Shown here one piece after another: positions 37,890 to 49,400 of a DNA stretch of 64,000 nt. The stretch's first letter is position 1. The number at the start of each line of letters is the position of its first letter. The position numbers were made by a program, and so were the translations under genes. Origin of the DNA: Edolisoma coerulescens (Eukaryota > Chordata > Aves > Passeriformes > Campephagidae); contig VWZW01004128.1 in NCBI GenBank assembly GCA_013397115.1, forward strand, positions 617,675-681,674, given 5' to 3'. The notes below the pieces were generated by a model, which saw only the letters and a list, made by a program, of their open reading frames with translations, had not been told where the DNA came from and searched no databases.

Positions 37890-37977
37890 GAAATCCCTGT
37901 CCATGGCAGAGGGGTTGTAATTAGATAATTTGAGGTCTCTTCCAGCCCAGGTCATTTCTGATTCTATAATTCTCTGA
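37890..37977 (+). mobile_element. CR1 LINE short 3' fragment
   Basis: TCCCTGTCCATGGCAGAGGG to GATTCTATAATTCTCTGA. Confidence 0.85.
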
Positions 37978-38743
37978 TCTTAGGTCAGAAGGGAGTTTAA
38001 TCCATGGGCAGCAACTGAGACCCAGCAATTCCTTCCTTGCCTTCATCCTCTTCCAGAAAATTCAGCAAAAGTGGCTGAGACGATTTTACACCTCAAGTGG
38101 TACCACAGCTTGGCCTGAAGGGGTTTCTGTGGACGAAGCAGATGGTCAGCATTTAGTCCTTCCCTCTGAAGCTGAATTTTCTGTGTTCAAGTCAAGCTCC
38201 TCTGCCTTTCCTCTGTGCTCTCATATTTCCCACAGATTGCCAGCCCTTTGAAGAGGACAGGGCCTTTTATTCCCCATGGAAATGCAAAACACCCACGAGT
38301 GATGGAAGCCTGTGCTGGCCGAAGCCTCAAAGCTCGAGTTGCAATTATTTCAGACAATTGATCAAAGCCAAGAAACTCCTGGTATCCATTAAGCAACTCT
38401 TTGATTGTCCATTCCCTGAAAACCCTCAACCCACACAGAGCAGGAGATGACAATTTCCCTTTTCATTTACTTATTTCTCCTGAACAGAAACTCCCCTGGA
38501 CTTCTCTTACTTCCTGCAGAATTTGCCGCCTTCTTTCTCTCCTGCTTTCAAATCATTCCCAATATTTGCATAATTTTCTTTGGTCATTGCCCCACCTTTG
38601 GAGAGGACGCTTGTCACAGTGCTGCCGCGAAGTGTTGTATTTTAATTTTGAATTTCTGTGCCTTTGAAGCTCACATTTTCCATTAGAGAGGAGAAAAAAT
38701 AGCAGCTTCCATCCTGCTGTGCGCTGCATAAATCATAAGTCAT
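37978..38743. other. Intergenic, no gene seen
   Basis: Single-copy sequence; an 88-codon minus-strand frame is not recognisable. Confidence 0.6.
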
Positions 38744-39079
38744 CATAGAATCATGGAATGGTTTGGATTGGAAGGGATGTTAAAAATCATCTCCTTCCAA
38801 CCCCTGCCATGGCCAGGGACACCTTCCGCTATCCCAGAGTGCTCCAAGCCCCATCCAACCTGGCCTTGGACACTTCCAGGGACAGGGCAGCCACAGCTTC
38901 TCTGGGCAACTTGTTCCAGGGCCTCCCCACCCTCACAGGGAGGAATTTCTTCCCAATATCCCATCTCCCCCTGCCCTTCTTCAGTTTAAAACCATTCCCC
39001 CTTGTCCTGTTACTCCAGGCCCCTGCCCAAAGTCCCTCTCCAGCTCTCTTGGAGCCCCGTTAGGCACTGGAAGGTCTCC
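38744..39079 (-). mobile_element. CR1 LINE 3' fragment
   Basis: CATAGAATCATGGAATGGTT through all standard blocks to GTTAGGCACTGGAAGGTCTC; well preserved. Confidence 0.95.
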
Positions 39080-39152
39080 CCTTAGAGCTGACCATCAGGA
39101 CCATCTGTTCTCTCTTTTCCTCCAAAATCCAACATTTGTATTTCTAAACTTT

Positions 39153-39193
39153 TTATATATATATATATGTATTTATATATGTATATATATGTA
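39153..39193 (+). repeat. TA/TATG microsatellite
   Basis: TATATA runs with interspersed TATG, 41 bp, 75 bp after a CR1. Confidence 0.9.
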
Positions 39194-39899
39194 CCTAAAT
39201 TTCTTTCCCAGTTTGGAAGTTCAAAGGGCTCTTGCAACCTCCTCAGGAGCCAGGGAATGTGGCTTTCCAAAGAAACAAACATCTGTGAAGCAGCTGGATG
39301 GTGGAGACTTTATCCAGGAAGGTGCTCTTGGGATTTCATCTGTCAAGTTGCCACAGCTCCTCTGGCCATCGTGGTGGCTGACGGCCTCTTCAGAAGCCGT
39401 GTTATTCCTTCCTAATGTGCCAAATCCCTTTTTTTTTGTGCTTTTTGGGACACGGGAGATGAGCAAGGCCCACATCAGTGCCCTGGGACTTTTTTGGAAA
39501 ACAACTGAAAATAGATCTGAGAGAATAAGCACCTGGAGATGTCTTCCACAGGGATCCCTTGAGGACTCTGACTTCTTCCTGCTATGAGTGGTTTGGGGAA
39601 ACTATGAAGGGAAAAACCCAACAACAGTCATCTTTCTTTTCTTCTCTGTTTAGATCTTGTCCCAGCAGGAACTCAGGAAGAGATACTCACCTCAGGCCCT
39701 AATTCATCTCGGACACAGACAGGAGTGCAGTGAGCCCAAGCACTCCTTGAGTCACAAAAGAGAGAGACTGGAGAGAAAAACCTCCTGTCTTGGTCCCAGA
39801 TCTCCCGCGAATGTTGTCTTGCTCCACATGGGCCTTTTCCTACATGGGCTGCTGTAGTGAATGGGTGATTTAGATCCCTGAGAAGATCACCATAAAATG
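39194..39899. other. Intergenic, no gene seen
   Basis: Single-copy sequence between a TA microsatellite and a possible repeat. A 132-codon plus-strand frame (39189-39587) is not recognisable. Confidence 0.55.
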
Positions 39900-40660
39900 T
39901 ATCAGCAAAAGTGGTGTTAATGTGATGTTGTAAAAGTGTGACTTAACAAAGTCCAGTGCTAAGGTTCACTGTTATTTAATATAATAAATGTACAAAGGAA
40001 AATTGAGTTGGAATCAAACTAGAAGGGTTTACACAGAGATGTGAGACACAAAAGGGTAAAGGAGAGCCTCTCATTGAGCCACAAATTTCAGAGTGGCCCC
40101 GCTTGCTGTCTAAACTCCTGATGGAGCCAAGGTGCATTTAGGTCCAATCTTAGTCTCAGACTTGGGCAACGGTTTATGTCTAATGGAGTTATCCACACAA
40201 AGTTTATAATAATTAATACTGAGTACATAGGTTGGCAATGTTACATTATTATTAATTCAGCTTGATATCAGCAACTTATTGAGGATCCATCATGAGTAAA
40301 GATCTCTCCTTGGACAAGGAAGGATCTCTCAGTCAGGAATCTTAAACCTTGAGGGTTGTCCCTGCTCCAGGGGAGACTCACCTGGCACACAGTCCAGTTG
40401 GAATTCAGGGACAACTCAAATGGGACTCATCCAAAGATCCAATGCTGGGAAAAGGTCTCCCTGCCTTGAGGAGCCACCTTGAGAGGTGTCCCAGCTCCAG
40501 GGGAGGAGGTCACTTCCATGGCAGGTCATAGAAGGCTCACTTAGGCTGTCCTATTTATGGACCAAAGTGGTCGGCTCAGAGTCAAATTGCATCAAATGCA
40601 AATGGATGAATGAAACTCCTTGTACCCAGAAGTTTCTGTTCCCTGATAAATGAGCCTTGG
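39900..40660 (-). repeat. Possible degenerate LTR or unclassified repeat
   Basis: The minus strand contains CATAAATAGG near 40552 (TATA-like) and ATTAAA near 39975 (variant poly(A) signal), and U5-like sequence ending near 39910. The distance between them (~580 bp) is long for an R region. An imperfect internal duplication (CCTTGAGGGTTGTCCCTGCT at about 40349 and CCTTGAGAGGTGTCCCAGCT at about 40475) suggests a repeat-derived origin. No terminal inverted repeat or target duplication was found, so assignment is tentative. Confidence 0.3.
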
Positions 40661-41037
40661 AAAAGCCACCTGTTGTTCGTGCTTTGATCAGTGTTCCAAG
40701 CTCATGTGCATCGATGCTCACTGTCTCACTCTGCTCCTCTGTGGTTTTCCTGGAGGAGTTCTTGGCTCAGATACAGCTCAGGCTTCACCTCCTCTGGGTT
40801 CTGAACCAAACTGCTGCTGGTTTGGTGAAGGGGTCGAGTGAATCCATCAGAGCAGCCCAGGTAAAAGACTTTGCATTTTCTTCCATTTTCAGACTCTTCA
40901 CAATTTTCCAGCACAGCCACGTTTTCCCAGTGTAGCAATCAAGACATACAAATTCTTGCACGTGCAATGTACAATTTATCCACCTCCACAGCATTGCTGT
41001 GCTTCATCCGTGTGAGATGATGGTGAATTTGGAGTTA

Positions 41038-41375
41038 GAGAATGGGTTGGGTTGGAAGGGACCTTAAGGATCATCTCATTCCACCCCCTGCCATGGGACA
41101 CTGTCCACTAGACCAGGGTGCGCCAAGCACCATCCAGCCTTTGAACACTTCCAGGGGTGGGGCAGCCACAGCTTCTCTGGGTGTGCCAGGGCCTCACCAC
41201 CTGCACAGGGAAGAATTCCTTCCCAATATCTAATCTTAATCTCCTCTTTTTTAATTTAAAGCCATTCCCTTTGTCTTTTCACCATGTACCCATGTAAAAA
41301 GTCCTTCTCCCTCATTTTTATAAGCACCACTCGAGTATTGGAAGGCTGCAGTGAGGTGTCCCCAGGTGTTCTCTC
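41038..41375 (-). mobile_element. CR1 LINE 3' fragment
   Basis: GAGAATGGGTTGGGTTGGAA to GAAGGCTGCAGTGAGGTGTC with several small deletions. Confidence 0.95.
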
Positions 41376-41742
41376 TTTGCCTCAGGACTAGAGCCTGGGG
41401 TGGCTGCAGGATCACAGGGACACAGGACACTTCAACGGGACCTCAGAAGTCCCTTTCCAAGCTGAACTGTCCAGTGACCCTCCCTTGCAGCCCCATCACG
41501 GAACAACCACAGTGCAAACCAAAACCACCTTGACCTCCTGCACCCACCACCTCTGGCAGTGCTTTCATTTACAGTCCCATGACTACAGTGAGAAGTCCTC
41601 CCTCCTTCCATCCTCCTTTGGTGGGAAGCAGCAGGACCTCCTGATCCAGCTCTAGGATGATGATCCAAGGTTTGGGTTCTCCTGCTCTCCCAGCCCATCA
41701 CCTCATGAGGTGCCTGGTGATGTTTCCCTTCCCTAATGCTAC

Positions 41743-41803
41743 ACAATCATTGAATTCTTCAGGTTGGAAAAGATTTTTAAAATCACCAAGTCCAACCCAT
41801 CAA
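41743..41803 (-). mobile_element. CR1 LINE very short 3' fragment
   Basis: ACACAATCATTGAATTCTTC then AGGTTGGAAAAGATTTTT and CCAAGTCCAACCCATCA. Confidence 0.75.
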
Positions 41804-42399
41804 GGATCATGGAATGGCAGATGTAGGGTGAGAAACACCTCCATAGGAAGGATGAAGGCCTGGGACTCACCATCAAATGCTGCTGATTGAAGAAATGTTG
41901 GATTATGGCCCAGGGAAGGGGGAACTGGGCTAAGAGATTCCAGGCAGTCCCACACATCTGCAGTCATTCCAGATTTTTCAGGACATCCACATTATTTCAT
42001 CCAGGCCACGATAAATCATTACATCTGAGGACCTGCTAGGCCATGATGGCTTTGGATGAAGGTTCTGGAGATCAGCAGTCCTGGAGCCCATTTTCCCACA
42101 TTTTAGGCTTCCTGTAGTCCTGCCTATAATCCTTAAATCTAACAGGTGATGGAGCACAGTCAGGGAGATAAGGACTTTTTTTTTTTTCTGGAAGATTTCA
42201 GCCATTGAGGATAAGCGCCAAGGAAGTGAAGAATTTGTTGCTCAATTAATTTCTTGTCACATTTTGTGAGTGATATCCTTAAACCCCTGTGCACTGCGCC
42301 AAGCTCCTGCTGGGAGTCTGCCTGGTCAAGCAGGAGGTGCCAGGAAAATCCAGGTGAGGTTGAGTCTTCCAGTACCTGATGGGGGACAACAAAAAAAAA

Positions 42400-42672
42400 T
42401 GGAGAGGTACTTCTTACAAGGGCATTGAGAGATTGGACAAGGGGGAATGGCTTTAAGATGAAGCAGGGTAGATTTAGATTAAATATTGGGAAGAAATTCT
42501 TCCCTGTGAGGGTGGTGAGGCCTTGGCACAGGTTGCCCAGAGAAGCTGTGGCTGCCCCATCCCTGGAAGTGGAGAGTGGAAGGTGTCCCTGCCCATGGCA
42601 AGGGGTGGTACGAGATCTTTAAGGGATCTTTAAAGTCCCTTCCAACCCAGATTATTCTGGAATTCTATGATT
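42400..42672 (+). mobile_element. CR1 LINE 3' fragment
   Basis: GGGGAATGGCTTTAAGATGA to GGAATTCTATGATT, with a short duplicated GGGATCTTTAA near the end. Confidence 0.95.
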
Positions 42673-44514
42673 GGCTTTGCAGGGATGTGGGCAGGGTGGC
42701 ATCAGCATTACCTTGGCCCCGCTGGAAACTTTAACCCCACACCCCTGTGCCAGAAATGCTGCCAGACCTGTGTTAAATCTCAGCCCTTTGCATCCTACGA
42801 TATTGGGAAGGAGGCATCAGGTTGGGGGTTTGAGAAACCTAAATAAAAACAAGCTGCACTGCACAGAAAAGGGGTTTCCTCACATCCTGCAAATGTACAT
42901 TATAGGGACAGGAGTTTTTAGAGGTGTGAAGAAGATACAAAGCTGAAATTTGGGTAAATTCAGCCCCATGTTGTGACTCTTCCAGAGTTGCGAGCCCAGG
43001 TGGCAGCTGTGGGACCAGGAGAGGTTTCCCAGCCCCCAGGAGCGATGCAAGGCACACGTGGGGGGTGGGCAGGGGCGCTTTTAAAAAGCAGACAGGGCTG
43101 GAGTTTCCACCTCTTTTATTAGAAATAAGACACATTCATTTTGTGCTCTGAAAACTGTACAGAAAAAAAAAAAAGGAAGTGTTGACGAACACGGAGAGGA
43201 AGGAGGGGAAGGCATGGAAGGAGGGCAGGGCATGGGAAAACAGGATTAACTGGAGGAGCTGAGCCGAGAAAGTCGAATATCAACAGTTCTTAAACAAACA
43301 TTTATCTCTGTAATTACATAACATCATTAATGTCCTGCAAAGTGAATGGGTGAGCGGGGAAGGTTGGAGTGAACAGGGCAGGCTCGGGTGGGCAGGGGAA
43401 GGGAAGGGAAGGGAAGAAAAAAAAAAGAGAAGAATTATCACACAGTAGAAATATATCTGTATGCTAAAATTCATAATGTGTAATTATAATAATTACAATA
43501 TCGTACAACCCGGCATCTGAGGGAGGCCTTTGTGCTTTCCTGTTTCATAGAATAAGCTAAAATTGAACAATAATATCACAGTTTTATGAGTAACCACTTT
43601 CCCTACTTTTTAGCTATTTGGATTTATTTAAGTTTTCCTTTCCATCCTTCATACCCTGCAGTTAATGGCAAAGGAAATGCCACTGTCCTTGGAGATCACC
43701 CAGGTGGCCCAAAGGGAAGTCAAGGCAGAGATGTCACATCAAGCAACATCTCCCTGTGGGGGAAGCACAGTTGGGGGCAGTGATTGGTTTGCATCTTGTA
43801 CCCATTGGACATTTCTCCCTAAAAACGTGGGGTTTGGTGGTTTTTTATTAAAAGGAGACCCAAGCACAGTAATAATCAGACCCTGTTCAAGCTTTGCTGC
43901 TGTCTGGCCCAGTCTGGCCACTCAAAACCAGAGATTTGTCTCCATCCACCTCCAAAACTGGGAGTTGGTCCAGACATCAGACAGTGCTGGGAATGATGAA
44001 AATAATAATAAAAAAAAAAAAGTCTGTGTGTAATGTCAGTGGTATATTTTTTAATGATAAAAATATTGCACACCACTTTTTGTGGTGAAATGTAGACACC
44101 TCATTTTTTTTTGTAAATAACCTTGAGAAATATTTAATGAAGAAAAAATTAAAATTGTTTGTTTTTTTTTTTTCCATGGTGAAATGAAAAGATTTTATGA
44201 GGAGGAATGTCCTGCTCTCCTGATCAGCTCCACCTCTTCCTTCCTGTGGGACCATGAATGTGCTGCTGGCTCTGGGGAGCAGGGAGGGCGGAGAACAGCC
44301 AGCGAGGGGAAAATAACCAAAACCCAGACTGAATAAAGCAAAACAAAACATTGCAAGCCAGCAGTGAAGGGGCTGTGTATTCCCACCATCCCAAACTTTC
44401 CACAGAGCAACTTGCCTTCCACCTTCAGCAGGTGGCATCCTCACCCCATGCCTGCACAGTCCTATGGCACAGAAAGGCATTCGAAATGACAAGAGCCAAA
44501 GAAAAGAAAGGTCT
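42673..44514. other. Flank downstream of ADGRB1
   Basis: Repeat-poor sequence with many A or T runs, the GGGAA tract and two further minus-strand AATAAA matches (near 43840 and 43115-43120). It could be extended 3'UTR of rarer ADGRB1 transcripts or untranscribed flank. Confidence 0.5.
43395..43430 (+). repeat. GGGAA repeat followed by A tract
   Basis: Four G runs (GGGG, GGG, GGG, GGG) spaced by AA at 43395-43413, then A10. The spacing fits the G-quadruplex consensus on the plus strand. Confidence 0.9.
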
Positions 44515-45684
44515 CGGGTTTCAAGTTCTCTTTTTATTGAAGAAAAGAAAAGAAGAAGGAAAAAAATAGATTATTTTGTTTGTTTTTTTTTTTTTGTCTG
44601 TTTTGTTTCCAAGTGGACGTTATTCGTGTTGTCAGTTTGTCTCAATGTCCTAAGGCAACGTCTCTGTTTACCAATGTCTCCAGGTACAGTGGCAGATCTG
44701 TCTTTCCCTCTTTCTCTCTCTGCCTTCCAGGGAGGGGAAGCTTGGAATAAATCTGAGTCCGAAAGCAAGGACAAATAACAGAACAAAAAAGAATAAAAAA
44801 AAAAAGGATGAGGCCAAGAGGACCTTTGCAAGGCCCGTGCTGAGTTTATCTATTTAACAGTCAATGACACGACCTACATTCTTCTTGTTGGTCTTGTTGT
44901 CTACCACCTTCCACCCTCTCCCTGGAGATGGGGCGAGCAGGATTTGGAGATTTGGAGCTGGTCCTTTCCTCCTGCGGGGGAGCTCCGCCGGGGAGGGATG
45001 AGAGGAGGAAGCCCCACCTCTCCCCTCCACCCGAGCCGCGGGTGACGCCACCACATCCCCCTCTGAGGGGACCCGCTGCCAGGTCGTGGCGTGGCACCCA
45101 GGAGTGGCAATGTCCTCGTGGCCACTGCTTGGCGTGTCCCATCTCCTTCCTTCTTGGATGAGCTGGCGAGTGAGAGGCGGGGGAGCGAGGGATACCCCTC
45201 GAGGCTGGGTCTGCCCCAGCCAGGCCACATCCCAGAGAGGCTCCTTTTGGTGTCCCCAAACAACCCCGATCTTCTGTGGTGGCCGCTGGGTGTCCTTCCA
45301 CACCTCCCCGTGGCAGAGCAGGAAGGCTCCTGGTGCGCGGCAGCGACCCGAGAGCATCTTGGCAGGGCTTGTCCCCTGCAGCCCCTCCCCACCCTCTTCC
45401 TCCTCCTCCTCCTCGCTCTCTTCCAGGCTCACTCCTCCAGTCCTGCCTGGGAAAGCTCGTGTTGTCCTGAACCTACAGCTACTATACTCTATAAAGTAAT
45501 ATTCCCCCTCTCTGCTGAGAACAATACAAAAGTTACTCCCATCTTACCAAAGGTTTCAAAAGAAACCAAACACTTCTCTGGCTCGGTTCCGATTTAATTT
45601 AATCATTTCTTTAAAACGTGGTTTTGTTTTGTTTGTTTCGTTTGTTTTCCGGAAAAAAAAAAGTCCTTTTTCTTCCCTTTCTGC
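44515..45684 (-). other. ADGRB1: Probable ADGRB1 3' untranslated region
   Basis: Sequence from the stop codon to just past the first good poly(A) signal. It has three parts in transcript order: an A/T-rich start (45684-45490), a strongly GC-rich and CpG-containing block (about 45440-44900), and a U/A-tract-rich end with several long T or A runs. It contains no CR1, unlike both flanks, which fits a transcribed and constrained region. Open frames inside it on both strands (up to 192 codons) resemble nothing known and reflect GC-rich sequence. The exact cleavage site is inferred. Confidence 0.65.
44533..44538 (-). terminator. Candidate poly(A) signal AATAAA of ADGRB1
   Basis: The minus strand reads TTCTTCAATAAAAAGAGAAC here, about 1.15 kb after the ADGRB1 stop. 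U-rich sequence (TTTCTTTTCTTTGG) follows 30-40 bases further on, as expected of a downstream element. Other minus-strand AATAAA matches lie further out near 43840 and 43115-43120, so a longer 3' end is possible. Confidence 0.6.
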
Positions 45685-45882
45685 TCAGACCTCTGTCTGA
45701 AGGTCAATAATGTCTTGTCCCACCAAGGGGATGGTGGCCCCTGTTTTCTCCCACTCTACAGTTTTTAGTTCTAGGGGAGACTGTGCCACAGGTTCGATGT
45801 CCTTTTTAACCCATGATGGTGGGGACTGGACTTTCCTGATGCCTTCCCAGGGTCTCTTGTTTGGTGTCTGCTGTTTTTCTTG
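45685..45882 (-). CDS. ADGRB1: ADGRB1 terminal coding exon with PDZ ligand QTEV
   Basis: This last coding exon has 65 codons and a TGA stop (45687-45685). The acceptor is a long pyrimidine tract ending TCCTGCAG (AG at 45884-45883), and the exon opens in phase 0 with QEKQQTPNKRPWE. It ends GATIPLVGQDIIDLQTEV. The final QTEV (45699-45688) is a class I PDZ ligand that in mammals binds MAGI-type scaffolds such as BAIAP1/MAGI1 and other synaptic PDZ proteins. The DIIDLQTEV ending identifies ADGRB1, because ADGRB2 and ADGRB3 end in DFQTEV. The frame upstream of the acceptor is intronic and should not be counted as coding. Confidence 0.96.
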   Translation of the reverse strand, partial: QEKQQTPNKRPWEGIRKVQSPPSWVKKDIEPVAQSPLELKTVEWEKTGATIPLVGQDIIDLQTEV

Positions 45883-46207
45883 CTGCAGGAGGAGGAAAGC
45901 GTAAGAAAGGAGAGAAAGAAAGAAAGAAAAGTTAGTACAAAATGCAAGAAATACCACGTTTTACCTCCTCTTGTATCAACAAATCAGTTTTTCTGTGCAG
46001 CTTCTCATCCAAAATAAAGTGGGGTATCAATGAAAATGACACTTGGTGTACAAACTGTCTATTTTTAAGAAGAAAATGTTGGTTTTGTTTCCACTACCAC
46101 CTCCATCACTTAATGCCTGGATATTTCAGCTTTCACCTGAGGTTTTTGCTACTGAAAAACTGAGTGTGGTTTTAAGAATTTCAGATCTTTTTCTGCTTCC
46201 ACAGATG

Positions 46208-46446
46208 TAGTGACAGGACAAGGGGTGATGGCTTTAAGATGAAGGAGGGTAGATTTAGATGGGATACGGGGAAGAAGTTCTTCCCTGTGAGGGTGGGGAG
46301 GCCCTGGCACAGGGTGCCCTGGAAGTGTCCAAGGCCAGGTTGGATGGGGCTTGGAGCAAGCTGGGATAGTGGAAGGTGTCCCTGCCCCGTGGCAGGTGGA
46401 ATTACAGGATCTTTAAGGTCTCTTCCAACCCAAACCCATTCTATGA
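46208..46446 (+). mobile_element. CR1 LINE 3' fragment in ADGRB1 last intron
   Basis: AGTGACAGGACAAGGGGTGA to CCCAAACCCATTCTATGAAA. Its sequence supplies the first ~65 codons of an open frame at 46239-47063. Confidence 0.95.
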
Positions 46447-49400
46447 AATCCAGATTACAACGAGGTCTTCCTGAACACCCACTGCATTTGATGCACGTCC
46501 CTTATACAGCACAGCTATTTATAGACTCTTTAATTGCAGCAAAACCTGCTCCCTGCTCCGCCAGGGAACCAAATCCGAGCTGCTGGAGGAGCTGGAGCTC
46601 AGCTCTGAGGCTGAAAACATTTCCACCAACTCCACACCAAGCCCTGGAGGCTTTACCGACCCAGTCTGACACCAGCATCCCACCATGGATATTGATCCAG
46701 GAAATCTCTTTCCATGCTTCTGCTGATACACACCAAGACAAGGCTCTGGGGAGGGCTGAGGGGCTGGGAAATGGGGACGTTCCTCAGTGGGTAGAGAAAG
46801 GAAAGGTTTTAAAAGAGTTGTTCCACTCAACTTCTCCCCTCCAAGCACCAGTGACGCTCTTCACAGTTAATTATCCCCAAAAAACACTCTGGCACTGGGC
46901 GAGAAAAGGCTTCCCTGGATGTGCCAGAGCCCTTTTGAACCACCTGCCCATGGAGAAGTGGGAAGGGTGGGAGGAAAGCAGCTTGTGGAGGGTGACAACA
47001 AGGAGGGAAAAGCCTGGGGAGAAGGTGAGGAGCCAGACATGCAGGGGACAGCTCGGTCACTGAGGGGAGATGAAGCCACCCAGAGGCTGTGGGGTCACTC
47101 CAGGATGCTGCTGAGATCATTGTAACTCCGTAGGAAACCTAAATTCCCATCTGCTGCAGGCTCATCCAGCAGCCTCAGCTTCTCAGTTTGTCCTTCTCTA
47201 AGATATTTTTGTCAGGCTGTTGTTTCTCCCAGCTCCACACTGCAGTGCTGACAGCACAGCTGCTGCGGAATTATCCCTACAGGGGCAGCTTTCACTGGAT
47301 CACCCACGCCAGGAATTCTGCTGGTCCAAACTTTGATAGAAAAATAAGATGTGCTTGAAGTTGGTCCTGCATCCCACAACTCCCAGGGAGAAGGCTCTGG
47401 GCGAGAGCATTTGGTGGTGAATGTACAAACCAGGTAAACATCTCAAAGTGAAGTGAAAGCGTACTGAAATTATTTTCATTAAAAGGGAGAAAGATAAGTT
47501 TTAACGTGCTTTTAAAGAGAATTGTTATTTTTTCATCAGGTTTTGTGCAAGTCTTGCTCAGAAGAATGTAAAACACTCAATTTCTTTAAATCTGCAGCTG
47601 AGGTTTTCATTAAACTCTGCAATACAGAGCTTTCCTTATGCTGCTGGTGTTATTCTCACTTTATTCCACGATATAACATGACAGTGATTAATACTAATAG
47701 GACAGAAAAAGTGATAAAATTCGTGACTTATTCCATTATCTTTTCTGGAACTTATTTTAGAACCACTGCAACTAAAAACTGGAACCTATTTAACTCTCGT
47801 ATATGCCTTAACGAGACAAGCTGGAAGATTCCTGAAGGGAAACTTCCACCTACAGTGTTTTTTTGGAGACCATCAGTCTGCCTGAAAAGATGCAGCAGGA
47901 AGGAACACAGAGAAAAAAGCACACTGAGAGCAAAAACTGGAATGAAATTAAGTTTCCTAAAAGGTGAAGAAAAATAACCTTGGTCAGGACAGATTTTTTT
48001 TCAATGACAAACATTTTGTTTTCTTCCCACAGCTGCTGTAATGCCACAAGTTTTCAAAGCTGCTGATGTCCACAGCTGTATTAGAGAGCAGCACGAGCAA
48101 TCTTATGCATGAAGTTCATAAATAATTTGATTTTTTCCCTCAAAAAAAAGCCCCTTTTTGACGGCATTATTTATGGCCACCTTCAGCATCAGGTTCTATT
48201 CCCAGCCAATCTCTGCTTTAACAATCTCTGTCCATCTGCCACACTCCTGACCTTCAGCCTCTCCTTCATGCTGGGAGGATGCTCCCAGATCTGATCAGGC
48301 ACCCTGAACGTGATCAGCAAACCTCAGAGCCCTCCTTGTCATGGGCTAGCGAGCAAGAGCAGCTGCAAATCCATGGAGGGAACAGAAACTGAGAGGAAAA
48401 AGAACCCCAAAATAAAAAAAAGATGAGTTCACATCTACAGCAGTGGCCTCTGATCAGCCCTGTCACTGGGGAGCAACTCTTGAAGGTGACAATAATTATT
48501 CAAACCCCAGACATTAAATTTTGTGAGTTGTTGAAAAGAGAAAAATTGAGAAAGCAAGAGAGAATGAAACAGTAAATACGATTATGGCAGTGCACAACTC
48601 CATTCTGCACCTGCACCTTGAATATTCTGGGCACTCCGTGGGCTTCCTGAGAGAAGGATAAAGGGGAGATGACAAATGTGGCTGGTTTCCAGCCATGGAT
48701 AAAGTTATGGAGAATGTCCTGTGGGAGGAAAGATTACAGACTCCCACCTTCAGGCCTTAAAAGAGATTATGGCTGGATGTGGAAGAGAACTGGGAAGCTC
48801 TTAGAGGCTTGTGGATGGTAGGAACGGACCACTGATGGTCGGGACTGGGATCATCTCTTCCAACAAAGGAACTCTAGAGCACCAAGGAGGGAACCCCAGG
48901 CTCTGGGCCTTCCCACAGTGCCCAGCCAACCTCCAGGCCACCTTTCCACAGCTCCCTGTTCATCCTGAAAACTTCCAGACTCACGAAAAGTACATGGAAA
49001 CACTCACAAAAGCAGCATCCATTGGGTGCTGTCCAGTGAAGTGACACCACTCTGCCTCAGGGGGTCTCTGAGCACAAATTCCTGGAGTTTTGGGGATCTT
49101 TTTGAAGATGCACCACTGCAGGCTGGCCCTTTCATTTTTCCAAGCTCCTTTTTACTCTGCCATGGAGAGGAGGCACAAATTGCCCTTGGGTCTGACCCCA
49201 CATGGTGCTTTCCATCCTCCTTATCAGTGTGATGTGTTATCTACCCTTGACTGGCAGGCTTAGTGACTCCAAAGATGTCTATTTAAACTTATATGATGAG
49301 AAAGAGCTCTGGGAAATGCAGAAATGATGAAGGGAGACTTGCTTTTGGTTTTCCATTTCTCAGGCAAGGATCAGACTTCTCTGGTGACGCTGTGAGGGAG

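Noticed and set aside
44854..45432. 192-codon minus-strand frame after the ADGRB1 stop
   Set aside because: Lies in the 3'UTR, has no recognisable domain, and other frames in this GC-rich block are equally long.
45091..45597. 168-codon plus-strand frame
   Set aside because: Antisense to the GC-rich ADGRB1 3'UTR; no recognisable domain.
47522..47977. 151-codon plus-strand frame in the ADGRB1 intron
   Set aside because: No recognisable domain, no ATG at its start, AT-rich intron composition.
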